Shown here in pieces: positions 1 through 7,197 of a stretch of DNA of 34,718 bases. The position numbers and the translations under genes were made by a program. The DNA comes from an uncultured Muribaculaceae bacterium (GTDB lineage Bacteria > Bacteroidota > Bacteroidia > Bacteroidales > Muribaculaceae), in contig CAJTZQ010000038.1 of NCBI GenBank assembly GCA_910583795.1, positions 1 through 34,718 on the forward strand, in the 5' to 3' direction. The notes below the pieces were generated by a model. It searched no databases, had not been told where the DNA came from, and saw only the letters and a list, made by a program, of their open reading frames with translations. Positions within the stretch are counted from its first letter, which is position 1. Each line of letters starts with the position of its first letter.

Positions 1-1
1 T

Positions 2-1231
2 AGTAATTGTCAATTGATACTGTCGTGGATTGTGGTTGGGCTTGACGCCGTGCTGTTGCCGGCTTCTATGAGCAGGACGGCTTGGTGCGCAGCGGTTGCA
101 GGTGGGATTGTTGCATTATTGGGAAATAAAGTTATATTGCTTGGGAAATCTGCAAGGAATAAGTTAAATAGTTCATTATTAATTACTAATTGCCTATTGC
201 TATTTGCTATTTGCTCATTGCTAATTGTCGGAGTTTATCGGATGAAGCAGGGGTCTGCCGACGGGAGGTTCCTGATGTGGAAGGTGGCGGCGGGTGCTGT
301 CGGTTCCCATCCTTTCGAAGGGGTGGGATGGCAGAATGTGGCGGGTGCATACGGCGTGGCGCAGGAGCGGTATTTCACCTCCGGTATGGCATCGCCCGGC
401 GATATACTTGTCGCCGATGCCCCGGAGTATGTTTTCAATGAATACCTTCAGATTGCGATTGCCTACGGATGGGGATGGTCGCTGCTGATGATCGCCGTCC
501 TGATAATGGCATTCGTGTCGGCATTCCGCAGCCGTAGATACGGCATAGCCGGAAGCGTGGCGGCTTGCGCCGTGGTCATGACAGCGTCCTATCCTTTCCA
601 GTTCCCAATATCCATACTGACAATCGGGGCAATCTGCCTCGCCGCCTTTATTGACGGGGACACATGTCTTGGCAGGGGCTTGTCGGCTCTCCGAGCCGAC
701 CACGAGCAAACGACTGAAGTAACTTTATCCGCACACAGATTCTTCTGCACGAAGGGGTCTCGGAGAGACCCCTTGCCCCTAACCCCGACACTTCTTTTGA
801 AGCTGCTTTTTATTGCTTTTGTTTTTTCGTCAACAGCTTTTCTTGCCATAGATTGCAAGAAGTTTGACCAGAACTTGCCATTCCAGACCGGATTGGCGTT
901 ACACAAGAGCGAACAGTGGGAGAAATCAAACGAAGTGATGATGGATCTTCTGTCTCACTCCTCCGACCCGATGCCATTGAACATCATCGGGAAGAACTAT
1001 ACAGAACTAAATATTCGCGATAGTGCTGAATATTATCTCCACCGCAGCACGCTGAGGTGCCCCAACCGACTTTATCCGCACTATCTTCTGATGAAACTTT
1101 ACCTGAAAGAGCCGACAGATTCCGCTGCAGCCCGAAGGGAAGCAAAAATCCTGCTGACCACAAAAGAGAAAGTTCCATCCCCTGCCGTAGAGCAAATGAG
1201 AAAAGAAGCAGAATTCTTAATAAATGAATAA
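2..1231 (+). CDS. O-antigen ligase family membrane protein with TPR-like C-terminus (5' end outside window)
   Basis: The reading frame is open to the left edge, so the true start lies outside; the TTG at 14 is only the first possible start seen. Hydrophobic helices alternate with motifs of the O-antigen ligase/polymerase (Wzy_C) family: SMSRTAW, the SADGRFLMW segment, a SHPFEGVGWQN loop and NEYLQIAIAYG. After the last helix (ILTIGAICLAAFID) the final 120 residues or so are soluble and helical (LHKSEQWEKSNEVMMDLL, NYTELNIRDSAEYYL), resembling tetratricopeptide helices that often end Bacteroidota members. The family joins or polymerises lipid-linked glycans at the periplasmic face of the inner membrane; the donor and acceptor here are unknown. 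Three pieces of repeat-like DNA lie inside the frame (160-226, 682-700, 752-774). The family call is good; the exact role is open. Confidence 0.75.
   Translation, partial: SNCQLILSWIVVGLDAVLLPASMSRTAWCAAVAGGIVALLGNKVILLGKSARNKLNSSLLITNCLLLFAICSLLIVGVYRMKQGSADGRFLMWKVAAGAVGSHPFEGVGWQNVAGAYGVAQERYFTSGMASPGDILVADAPEYVFNEYLQIAIAYGWGWSLLMIAVLIMAFVSAFRSRRYGIAGSVAACAVVMTASYPFQFPISILTIGAICLAAFIDGDTCLGRGLSALRADHEQTTEVTLSAHRFFCTKGSRRDPLPLTPTLLLKLLFIAFVFSSTAFLAIDCKKFDQNLPFQTGLALHKSEQWEKSNEVMMDLLSHSSDPMPLNIIGKNYTELNIRDSAEYYLHRSTLRCPNRLYPHYLLMKLYLKEPTDSAAARREAKILLTTKEKVPSPAVEQMRKEAEFLINE
160..226. repeat. AT-rich TAATTAC/ATTGCTA repeat inside a coding region
   Basis: This stretch consists of short words such as TTAATTAC, CTATTGC, CTATTTG and ATTGCTAATTG. 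It shares the 14-mer ATTAATTACTAATT (178-191) with the intergenic repeat at 7761-7774, and CATTGCTAATT (reverse complement AATTAGCAATG) with the same repeat. Here it is read in frame as a hydrophobic helix (LLITNCLLLFAICSLLIVG), so the repeat seems to supply a membrane segment of the ligase. Confidence 0.6.
682..700. repeat. Perfect hairpin (8-bp stem, 3-nt loop) inside the ligase gene
   Basis: GTCGGCTC, loop TCC, GAGCCGAC. It encodes LSALRAD in the linker between the last membrane helix and the helical tail. It lies 51 bases before a second perfect hairpin, which suggests a REP-like palindromic insertion. Confidence 0.65.
752..774. repeat. Perfect hairpin (10-bp stem, 3-nt loop) inside the ligase gene
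   Basis: AAGGGGTCTC, loop GGA, GAGACCCCTT, followed by GCCCCTAACCCC. It is read as KGSRRDPLPLTP, a low-complexity peptide unlike the flanking protein. The sequence looks like a dispersed palindromic repeat that has been kept in frame. Confidence 0.65.
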
Positions 1232-1242
1232 TATTTATGTTC

Positions 1243-1377
1243 TTTGGGACTCTGGTCTATAGCTCTTTGGGACTCTGGTCTAATGTCCTATGGGACTCTG
1301 GTCTAATGTCCTTTGGGACTCTGGTCTAATGTCCTTTGGGACTCTGGTCTATCCCCTGTGCTGTGGGACTCTGGTCT
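1243..1377. repeat. Six-copy tandem repeat, 23-bp period
   Basis: The core GGGACTCTGGTCT begins at 1246, 1269, 1292, 1315, 1338 and 1365. The first five copies are spaced exactly 23 bp and the last by 27 bp. The linker is mostly AATGTCCTTT, so adjacent units carry the inverted words GTCC and GGAC. The array starts 14 bp after the ligase stop codon. Its function is unknown; variable copy number between strains would be expected for a minisatellite. Confidence 0.85.
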
Positions 1378-1624
1378 TATAACAAAATTCAACGTACTTA
1401 TATAAAAAGACTCCAATCATTCCGTAACAAATGATTGCCGTCTATGTCTCGATCACTTCGCTCTCCGGATAGGTGCGATAATACTCGTCTATATAAAAAG
1501 AATTCCGTGAACTCTATAAGCGCAACCGACTGCTCGTCTAATCAATGAAATAACCGATTACCGGTAAATCATTGCCCCAAACTTGAACTTTCTTGTCAAT
1601 TGTTTGCATTATTATTGATTTATA
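1378..1624. other. Intergenic region, no gene seen
   Basis: No convincing coding frame or RNA gene is visible between the tandem repeat and the promoter at 1625. The word TATATAAAAAGA occurs twice (around 1399 and 1490), each followed by a short unrelated sequence. Nothing else can be supported. Confidence 0.4.
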
Positions 1625-1655
1625 TTTGACAGTTAGACATTTCTGTATATCTTTG
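1625..1655 (+). promoter_or_regulatory. Vegetative promoter of the mannan gene block
   Basis: A -33 element TTTG (1625-1628), a 19-bp spacer and a -7 element TATCTTTG (1648-1655) match the Bacteroidota consensus TTTG/TAnnTTTG. Transcription would start near 1662, 16 bases before the ATG of the acetylesterase stub, and would now run on into the GH5 mannanase. Confidence 0.75.
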
Positions 1656-1677
1656 TAAAAAAAATCAGACCCTGACC

Positions 1678-1908
1678 ATGAAATATAAATTTATTATCCT
1701 TTCATCAATTCTCTCCACAGCCATCTCCGGACAGGCTAAAATAGAAATGCCAAACATTTTTACCGATAATATGGTGATCCAGGCAGATACCGCGGTCGCC
1801 ATGTGGTGCAAAGCAACATGGACTATGGAATAGCCACTTAACCCTTCAATCCTTTTGCGACAGCAAAAAAATACTCCCCTAACCATCAGCTTCAAGAAAG
1901 CTGAATAA
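1678..1908 (+). pseudogene. Remnant of a sialate O-acetylesterase-like gene
   Basis: An ATG right after a good promoter opens 51 codons: a signal peptide, then KIEMPNIFTDNMVIQADTAVAMW. This matches the N-terminus of SASA-type acetylesterases (typically LPxxFSDNMVLQxxxxVxxWG), with the usual Gly after the Trp replaced by Cys. A TAG at 1831-1833 ends the frame. The same frame then continues for 24 more codons (ending PLTISFKKAE) to a TAA at 1906, which could be the 3' end of this or a neighbouring gene left by a deletion. The family is normally several hundred residues long, so the catalytic SGNH core is gone. An acetylesterase fits the context, since plant mannans are often acetylated. The N-terminal identity is fairly sure; the origin of the tail is not. 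Confidence 0.65.
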
Positions 1909-1918
1909 TCAACCTCCA

Positions 1919-3190
1919 ATGTCAAAAAAAGTCAAATACACGATATTATTGTTCATAATGGCAATTGCTAATTTCCCGGCTCTCGCCAATGATTTTGTAA
2001 CAGTGTCTAAAGACGGTGATTTCATTCTCCGTGGCAAACCGTATAAGTATGCAGGCACTAATTTCTGGTATGGTGCGATACTCGGATCCAAAGGTAAAGG
2101 CGGAGATCGCCAACGTCTTGCAGCCGAACTTGACTCCCTCCAGGCTACAGGCATTGACAACCTTCGCATTCTTGCCGGAGGTGACGGCAACCGCTCGATA
2201 CCATTCCATATAGAGCCCACTCTTCAAACAGAACCAGGTGTATATAATCAGGATATTCTCGAAGGACTCGATTATCTCATCTCCGAGCTCGAAAAGCGCG
2301 ACATGCGTGCCGTAATCTACCTGAACAATGCCTGGGAATGGAGCGGCGGATATGGCACATATCTTGAATGGACAGGTCATGGAGAAGCCCCTCTCCCCCT
2401 TAGCGACGGTTATGAAAATTATATAAAATATGTGTCTAAATTCATAACAGACGACAAAGCTAAAGAACTATATGCCAATCATGTCCGCAATATGGTGACC
2501 CGTGTTAATTCAATAACCGGTAAACCATATTCAGAATCTCCAGCCATTATGTCGTGGCAGATTGCCAACGAGCCTCGTTGCTTTGATCCTGCAAACAAGG
2601 AAGCTTTCTATAATTGGCTTGTCGACACCGGCAAACTGATCAAAAGTCTTGACCCAAACCATCTTGTGTCCACCGGCAGTGAAGGGATGTGGGGATGTGA
2701 AGGCGACATCGACCTTTGGGCACGTATCCACAATTCAGATGCAATCGATTATGCCAACATCCATATCTGGCCTTACAACTGGAATTGGGTGAAACCCGAA
2801 AGCCTTGCGGAAGACCTTCCTCAGGCAATCACCAATACAAAAGATTACATATCCTCTCACCGCGCTTTGACAAAGAAGCCCCTTGTTCTTGAGGAATTTG
2901 GATTTCCAAGAGAAAATATGGAAATTGCAAAAGGCTCGTCGACAGCAAGCCGTGACGCTTATTATGAATATGTGCTAAATCTTATGGTCAACAGCAATGA
3001 CCTTAACGGCATAAACTTCTGGGGATGGGGAGGCAATGCAAATCCCGCACATAAAACCTGGCAACCCGGAGACCCTTACACCGGCGATCCCGCGCAGGAG
3101 GATCAAGGTCTGAATTCAGTGTTCTCATCAGACCGTTCCACTGTAGACATCATCAAGAATGCGAATCAAAAGCTAAAAGACAAGAAATAA
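1919..3190 (+). CDS. GH5 (subfamily 7-like) endo-beta-1,4-mannanase, secreted
   Basis: A 423-residue protein with a signal peptide (1-24, cut after ALA) and one (beta/alpha)8 catalytic domain. The acid/base is Glu218 in SWQIANEPR and the nucleophile Glu326 in PLVLEEFGFPR; the substrate-cleft motifs NFWYGA, LRILAGG and HIWPYNWNW are typical of GH5 mannanases. It hydrolyses internal beta-1,4-mannosyl bonds of mannan, glucomannan or galactomannan in the periplasm or at the cell surface. There is no lipobox. The gene starts 10 bp after the acetylesterase stub and most likely uses the promoter at 1625. It ends before a strong terminator at 3261. It looks full length and intact, unlike several of its neighbours. 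Confidence in mannanase activity is high. Confidence 0.92.
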   Translation: MSKKVKYTILLFIMAIANFPALANDFVTVSKDGDFILRGKPYKYAGTNFWYGAILGSKGKGGDRQRLAAELDSLQATGIDNLRILAGGDGNRSIPFHIEPTLQTEPGVYNQDILEGLDYLISELEKRDMRAVIYLNNAWEWSGGYGTYLEWTGHGEAPLPLSDGYENYIKYVSKFITDDKAKELYANHVRNMVTRVNSITGKPYSESPAIMSWQIANEPRCFDPANKEAFYNWLVDTGKLIKSLDPNHLVSTGSEGMWGCEGDIDLWARIHNSDAIDYANIHIWPYNWNWVKPESLAEDLPQAITNTKDYISSHRALTKKPLVLEEFGFPRENMEIAKGSSTASRDAYYEYVLNLMVNSNDLNGINFWGWGGNANPAHKTWQPGDPYTGDPAQEDQGLNSVFSSDRSTVDIIKNANQKLKDKK

Positions 3191-3260
3191 TTACTGATTT
3201 TTCAATTACTGAATAATACTTGCCCTGAGGGCACTTAAGGTATTAAAGATTGGTTCCCCC

Positions 3261-3293
3261 GGTGTGTCTTTCAATCGAAGACACACCTTTTTT
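3261..3293 (+). terminator. Rho-independent terminator after the GH5 gene
   Basis: A perfect 10-bp stem, GGTGTGTCTT with AAGACACACC, a 7-nt loop, and TTTTTTATTT directly after it. It separates the GH5 transcript from the converging toxin-antitoxin genes. Confidence 0.88.
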
Positions 3294-3363
3294 ATTTAAG
3301 TACCTACGGAAAATAAATGTGCATATGATTGTCATTTAGTGCGAGCGAGTGAGGATAGGTTCG

Positions 3364-3714
3364 CTAATTTTCAATGTCTTCAAGATATTGAGAAAGTTGA
3401 CTTTTTAATGGCATGAGGTCGCGGTTTACTGTTAGCCAAACCTCACCTGCATCTACTTGATAATAACCGTGCACCAAAAAGTGACGCATCCCGATGATTT
3501 TTTTCCAAGGAGTTAATGGATGCTGATCTTGGAATTCTTTTGTAAGCATATAGGCAGCTTCTCCTATAATTTCAAGATTTTTTACCACTCCATAATAAAG
3601 TAGCGAATCTACTTCAAATTCATCAACATCTTTATCATTAATAAATCGTTGTATGTTGTCTATTGCATGAAGCATGTGCTTAAGTCTGGCTGAATCACGC
3701 GGTTTCTCTCTCAT
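3364..3714 (-). CDS. hepT: HepT-like HEPN-domain ribonuclease toxin
   Basis: A 116-residue all-helical protein of the HepT/DUF86 family. The RX4HXY motif of HEPN ribonucleases is complete: Arg77, His82 and Tyr84 in RHFLVHGYY. In characterised pairs this protein cuts RNA and is held inactive when its partner MNT enzyme adds AMP units to the motif tyrosine. The start codon overlaps the last 20 bases of the upstream mntA gene, a coupling usual for this family. The length is normal, and all key residues are present, so the toxin looks functional. It lies between two halves of the mannan locus and on the other strand. The function is inferred from the family. Confidence 0.88.
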   Translation of the reverse strand: MREKPRDSARLKHMLHAIDNIQRFINDKDVDEFEVDSLLYYGVVKNLEIIGEAAYMLTKEFQDQHPLTPWKKIIGMRHFLVHGYYQVDAGEVWLTVNRDLMPLKSQLSQYLEDIEN

Positions 3715-3994
3715 AGATAAGTATTTTTTCTCGTTCCACTTCCTCTTGCACCCATGGGAACAAAGTGCCTTCAGTCACAAGATCAACTGCCCTTTTTAAA
3801 ATTTCTTCAAGATCCATTGTCATTGAAGCATGTTCAAACAAGCCAATTTCAGCATCCGGATCAAACTTAACAAGAATATCTACATCACTATCCTGATTAT
3901 ATGATCCTCTTGACATCGATCCGAACAACCATGCTTTTACAACAGGTTGTTGGGAAAAATATTTTCGAATTCTATCAATAATATTCTTATCCAT
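3695..3994 (-). CDS. mntA: MntA-like minimal nucleotidyltransferase antitoxin
   Basis: A 99-residue nucleotidyltransferase of the MNT type. The signature GS-X10-DXD is complete: Gly25-Ser26 in FGSMSRG and Asp37/Asp39 in DSDVDILV, which bind the metal-nucleotide. Known homologues use ATP to AMPylate the tyrosine of HepT and so block the toxin. The gene precedes hepT and overlaps it by 20 bases, the standard order for this pair. No vegetative -33/-7 pair was found in the AT-rich DNA upstream (3995 onward), so its promoter is undefined. The module is chromosomal here, with no transposase seen beside it. Confidence 0.88.
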   Translation of the reverse strand: MDKNIIDRIRKYFSQQPVVKAWLFGSMSRGSYNQDSDVDILVKFDPDAEIGLFEHASMTMDLEEILKRAVDLVTEGTLFPWVQEEVEREKILIYERETA

Positions 3995-4505
3995 AATTAA
4001 TACGATTAAAATTCATAGAAATAATTGTTCCCCTCCGATGAAAGATTCAGATGTTACCGAAAAGATAACGGAAGACTGAGAAAGAGTTTTCAGGTAATGT
4101 ACCAATTAAAAAATCTATCTCTGTAAAAATCTAAACAACTTCTATACTATAAACAATCAACATAATATAAATATTGCATTCCAATTGTCAATCGATTTCT
4201 ATTCGTATGGAATATCCGATTAATTCAATGAAGTTATTTAAACTTTTTAAGGTAAAAAACACTAAGAAAATTTATATACGTAAAGAGTTTAAACACTTCA
4301 TATATTCTTTTTTCCGATTTTTGAAATTATAAGATAAAATAGTGCAAGTATATCCCTTTTTATCACATTAACTTTGCAATCGGAAACATGAAAGACGATT
4401 GTTTAAATATGTTGACCCGACATCTAATTCAATCATATTTCCCTGTCAAGACCCAATAGACCACCATGTCAATCTCTAAGATTAATGTGAACCAGTCAAA
4501 GCAAC
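3995..4505. other. AT-rich intergenic region with divergent promoter signals
   Basis: No gene is seen in these 511 bases, which separate the toxin-antitoxin pair from the rightward glycan-binding gene. An imperfect inverted repeat lies at 4230-4243 and 4287-4299 (GAAGTTATTTAAAC against GTTTAAACACTTC). Its left arm shares ATTTAAACTTTTT with the terminal repeat at 29094. A -7 box follows at 4369. If a SusC/SusD pair once preceded the glycan-binding gene, as is usual in such loci, it has been lost from this spot. Confidence 0.45.
4369..4376 (+). promoter_or_regulatory. -7 element upstream of the glycan-binding gene
   Basis: TAACTTTG fits TAnnTTTG, but no TTTG stands 19-21 bp upstream. A promoter with only a -7 box is what one expects when an activator is needed. 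The implied leader is about 120 nt. Confidence 0.45.
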
Positions 4506-5201
4506 ATGAAAAAAATGAAAAGATACTTCACATATAGTTTTGTCACCCTCTCCGGTTTGCTATTTGCCGGCGTAATGATGCCGCGCTGCGAGACAGATGC
4601 TGACAGAGACAAAGGAGCGACTCCGGTCATCAAATATGCCCGCACATTTGATGTTGAGACTAAAGACTCGCTCATTGTCAGTGCAGCATTGGGCTCACGA
4701 ATTGAATTCGTTGGTGACAATCTTGGAGATGTGCAGCAGATATGGTTCAACGACCAGAAAGCCCGACTCAACCGCTCAACCATTAAAAGCCATTCTATCA
4801 TTGTTGACATACCCGATACCACTCCGGGAGAGATGACGAATCATGTTCGTTTCATCACATCAAGAGGAACTATTGTCGATTACCCTTTCAATGTTTCCGT
4901 CCCCGCGCCAAGAGTAGACGCAATGACCTGCGGATATGCCGATACTCGATTGGTTGTCACAATCTCCGGAGATTATTTTGCTGACGATCCCAATGCACCC
5001 CTGACAGTAACTTTCTCTGAAAACAAACCGGCAACTATCAGGAATATTTCTCAGGAAGCCCTTGTGGTTGAAGTGCCCGACGGAGCCAAAGAGGGTGCCG
5101 TGACAGTGACTTCAATCTATGGCTCAGGAAAAAGTTCTTTCCGATATCGCGACACTCACGACATGGTATTTGGATTCGAAGGAATTACAAAGGCTCTATA
5201 G
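4506..5201 (+). CDS. Truncated surface glycan-binding lipoprotein, IPT/TIG domains (SGBP fragment)
   Basis: A 231-residue protein with an N-terminal hydrophobic signal and Cys28 in VMMPRCETD; the Arg before the Cys makes this a non-standard lipobox. Two Ig-like IPT/TIG repeats follow: about 36-131 (GSRIEFVGDNLGDVQQIWFNDQ) and 132-218 (RLVVTISGDYFADD, VPDGAKEGAVTVTSIYG). The protein ends at YRDTHDMVFGFEG plus five residues. In mannan and xyloglucan SGBPs this is where the C-terminal glycan-binding domain of roughly 200 residues begins, so that domain is missing. Such proteins sit beside SusC/SusD on the outer surface and hold the polysaccharide. Without the binding domain it is probably non-functional. 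A perfect palindrome follows the stop, and then the GH26 gene. Confidence 0.75.
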   Translation: MKKMKRYFTYSFVTLSGLLFAGVMMPRCETDADRDKGATPVIKYARTFDVETKDSLIVSAALGSRIEFVGDNLGDVQQIWFNDQKARLNRSTIKSHSIIVDIPDTTPGEMTNHVRFITSRGTIVDYPFNVSVPAPRVDAMTCGYADTRLVVTISGDYFADDPNAPLTVTFSENKPATIRNISQEALVVEVPDGAKEGAVTVTSIYGSGKSSFRYRDTHDMVFGFEGITKAL

Positions 5202-5225
5202 ACACTTAGGGTTGGCTATATGCCT

Positions 5226-5251
5226 CCCGGAGAGAAAATTTTCTCTCCGGG
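5226..5251. terminator. 26-bp perfect palindrome after the SGBP fragment
   Basis: CCCGGAGAGAAAA meets its exact reverse complement with no spacer. There is no T-tract, so a strong intrinsic terminator is unlikely. It may stabilise or attenuate the transcript between the SGBP and GH26 genes. Confidence 0.55.
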
Positions 5252-5338
5252 AAAAGACTCGAATGAAATGGCATTGACAGACAAGTGACATTATCCAACA
5301 ATACTCTGATTATCAATCGCAACCATCTAATTATAATA

Positions 5339-6451
5339 ATGAATAAGGTTAATTTCATGAATAGGTTAATAATTCCTGCTGTAGCCGCGTGCCTCCTCAT
5401 CGGAGGCGCCGGTTGCGGTCAGAAGGCAAAAACTCAGGACGAACCGGGAAAAACTCCGGCAGAACAGCTGAAAGAAAAGCTTTCCAAAGCTGTGGAAGAA
5501 AAAAAAGTTATGTTCGGACATCATGACGATCCGGTCTATGGTCATAACTGGAATGGTGACGGTATTTCCGATATGGTTGCCACAACCGGTGCATATCCGG
5601 CGGTCATGAGCTGGGATCTCGGAGCACTCGAACTCGGTGGGCAGGCAAATCTCGACGGTGTCCCGTTTGATTCAATCCGCAAACAGGCTATTGCCCAGGA
5701 TGCCCGCGGAGGTGTCAACACTTTCAGCTGGCACTTGTATAATCCTCTCACAGGAGTTGACAGTTGGAACACTACCGACTCACTCGCCGTAAGCAACATG
5801 GTCAACACCCCGGAAGGGAAAGAGGCATATCTCAAGCAACTCGACATGGTAGCCGATTTCTTCCTTTCCCTTAAAGATAAAGACGACAACCGGATCGGAG
5901 TGATTTTCCGCCCTTGGCATGAACACACCGGAAGCTGGTTCTGGTGGGGAACAGACAATTGTTCTCCTGAAGACTATAAAGCCCTTTGGACAATAATGCG
6001 TGAAAAATTTGATGAGCGTGGCGTAAACAACGTGGTATGGGCTTATTCTCCCGACCGCTGCACTTCAACCGAACAATACATGGCACGTTATCCCGGGGAT
6101 GAATATGTGGATATTCTTGGAGCCGACATCTATCATTTCAATGGAGCTGAAGGTACTGACGCCTACAAGGAAGCTGCAGGAAAGACCCCCTCCATTGCCT
6201 CGGAAGAAGCTAAAAAACGTGGAAAAATAGCTGCGTTCACGGAGACCGGACTTGAATCAATCACAATCGACGACTGGTACACCTCCACCCTCCTCCCTAT
6301 CTTGCAATCATATCCGGTGGCTTATGTCACTGTATGGCGTAACGCACATGATAAGCCTCAACATTACTATGTCCCATTCCCCGGACATCCTGCGGAAGCT
6401 GACTTCCGTGAATTCTGTGCAAATCCTTCAATCAAAGTAATCAAAAAATAA
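5339..6451 (+). CDS. GH26 endo-beta-mannanase lipoprotein
   Basis: Read from the ATG at 5339 the protein has 370 residues. An upstream GTG (5285) would add 18 residues that do not belong to a signal peptide, so the ATG at 5339, or the next at 5357, is preferred. The signal ends in LLIGGAGC with lipid-bearing Cys26. The GH26 (beta/alpha)8 domain follows: VMFGHHDDPVYG at the entry, acid/base Glu195 in FRPWHEHTGSWFWWG, and nucleophile Glu302 in AAFTETGLE. The family cuts beta-1,4-mannan, and many members release mannobiose, the substrate of the downstream 2-epimerase. The gene ends 2 bp before the GH130 gene, so the two are co-transcribed. It appears complete. Confidence 0.92.
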   Translation: MNKVNFMNRLIIPAVAACLLIGGAGCGQKAKTQDEPGKTPAEQLKEKLSKAVEEKKVMFGHHDDPVYGHNWNGDGISDMVATTGAYPAVMSWDLGALELGGQANLDGVPFDSIRKQAIAQDARGGVNTFSWHLYNPLTGVDSWNTTDSLAVSNMVNTPEGKEAYLKQLDMVADFFLSLKDKDDNRIGVIFRPWHEHTGSWFWWGTDNCSPEDYKALWTIMREKFDERGVNNVVWAYSPDRCTSTEQYMARYPGDEYVDILGADIYHFNGAEGTDAYKEAAGKTPSIASEEAKKRGKIAAFTETGLESITIDDWYTSTLLPILQSYPVAYVTVWRNAHDKPQHYYVPFPGHPAEADFREFCANPSIKVIKK

Positions 6452-6453
6452 TT

Positions 6454-7197
6454 ATGGATATATTCGACATTCGCAAAAATCAGGTGATGGCTGAATATGA
6501 GAGCCTCATCACACGCAAAAATATTCCTCTGGAAGGAAACGGTGTCTACACTCGTTATGCAAACCCGATCGTGACAGCGGCAATGGTTCCACCGTTCTGG
6601 AAATATGACTTCAACCGTAAGACCAATCCTTATTTCATGGAGCGTATCGGAGTGAACGCCACTCTTAACTCCGGAGCCATCAAATGGAACGGCAAATATG
6701 TACTGATGGTGCGTATGGAAGGTTACGACCGCAAGTCATTTTTTGCTATCGCAGAAAGCCCGAACGGAATCGACAACTTTGTTTTCCGCAACCATCCCAT
6801 AACAATGCCGGAAGACAAGATTCCGGGAACCAACATCTATGACATGCGCCTCACGGCTCATGAAGACGGTTATGTATACGGTCTTTTCTGCGTTGAGCGT
6901 CATGACGACCGTTTCCCCGGCGATCTCTCGGCTGCAACTGCCTCTTGCGGCATTGCACGCACAAAAGACCTCGAGAATTGGGAACGCCTCCCGGACCTTG
7001 TGAGCAAAAGCCAGCAGCGCAATGTTGTGCTCCATCCCGAATTTGTAGACGGTAAATACGCCCTCTATACCCGTCCGCAAGACGGCTTCATCGACACCGG
7101 CAGCGGCGGTGGCATTGGCTGGGCTTTAGTAGACGATATAACCAAAGCGGAAGTGAAGGAAGAGATTATCGTTGATCCACGTTTCTTCCCTGCTTGA
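6454..7197 (+). CDS. Truncated GH130 4-O-beta-D-mannosyl-D-glucose phosphorylase
   Basis: A 247-residue N-terminal part of a five-bladed propeller phosphorylase; GH130 subfamily 1 enzymes have about 390. Recognisable parts are NPIVTAAMVPPFWKYDFN, GKYVLMVRMEGYDRKSFFAIA, the catalytic Asp130 in NIYDMRL, FCVERHD and LHPEFVDGKYALYTRPQDGF. The frame stops just after EEIIVDPRFF, where homologues continue for about 140 more residues with the phosphate-binding part. The enzyme would split mannosyl-glucose with phosphate into mannose 1-phosphate and glucose in the cytoplasm. The next bases belong to the 3' half of a 2-epimerase in another frame, so one deletion has removed the end of this gene and the start of the next. 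It is very likely inactive. Confidence 0.88.
   Translation: MDIFDIRKNQVMAEYESLITRKNIPLEGNGVYTRYANPIVTAAMVPPFWKYDFNRKTNPYFMERIGVNATLNSGAIKWNGKYVLMVRMEGYDRKSFFAIAESPNGIDNFVFRNHPITMPEDKIPGTNIYDMRLTAHEDGYVYGLFCVERHDDRFPGDLSAATASCGIARTKDLENWERLPDLVSKSQQRNVVLHPEFVDGKYALYTRPQDGFIDTGSGGGIGWALVDDITKAEVKEEIIVDPRFFPA

Noticed and set aside
1243..1377. CRISPR array
   Set aside because: The units repeat almost whole, the gaps are only about 10 bp and nearly identical, and there are no cas genes. It is a plain tandem repeat.
3995..4505. tRNA or other structured RNA gene
   Set aside because: The stretch is AT-rich with only one weak inverted repeat; no cloverleaf or known RNA motif was seen here or in any other gap.
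5285..5338. GTG start extending the GH26 mannanase by 18 residues
   Set aside because: The extra residues do not form part of a signal peptide, while the ATG at 5339 gives a normal lipoprotein signal.
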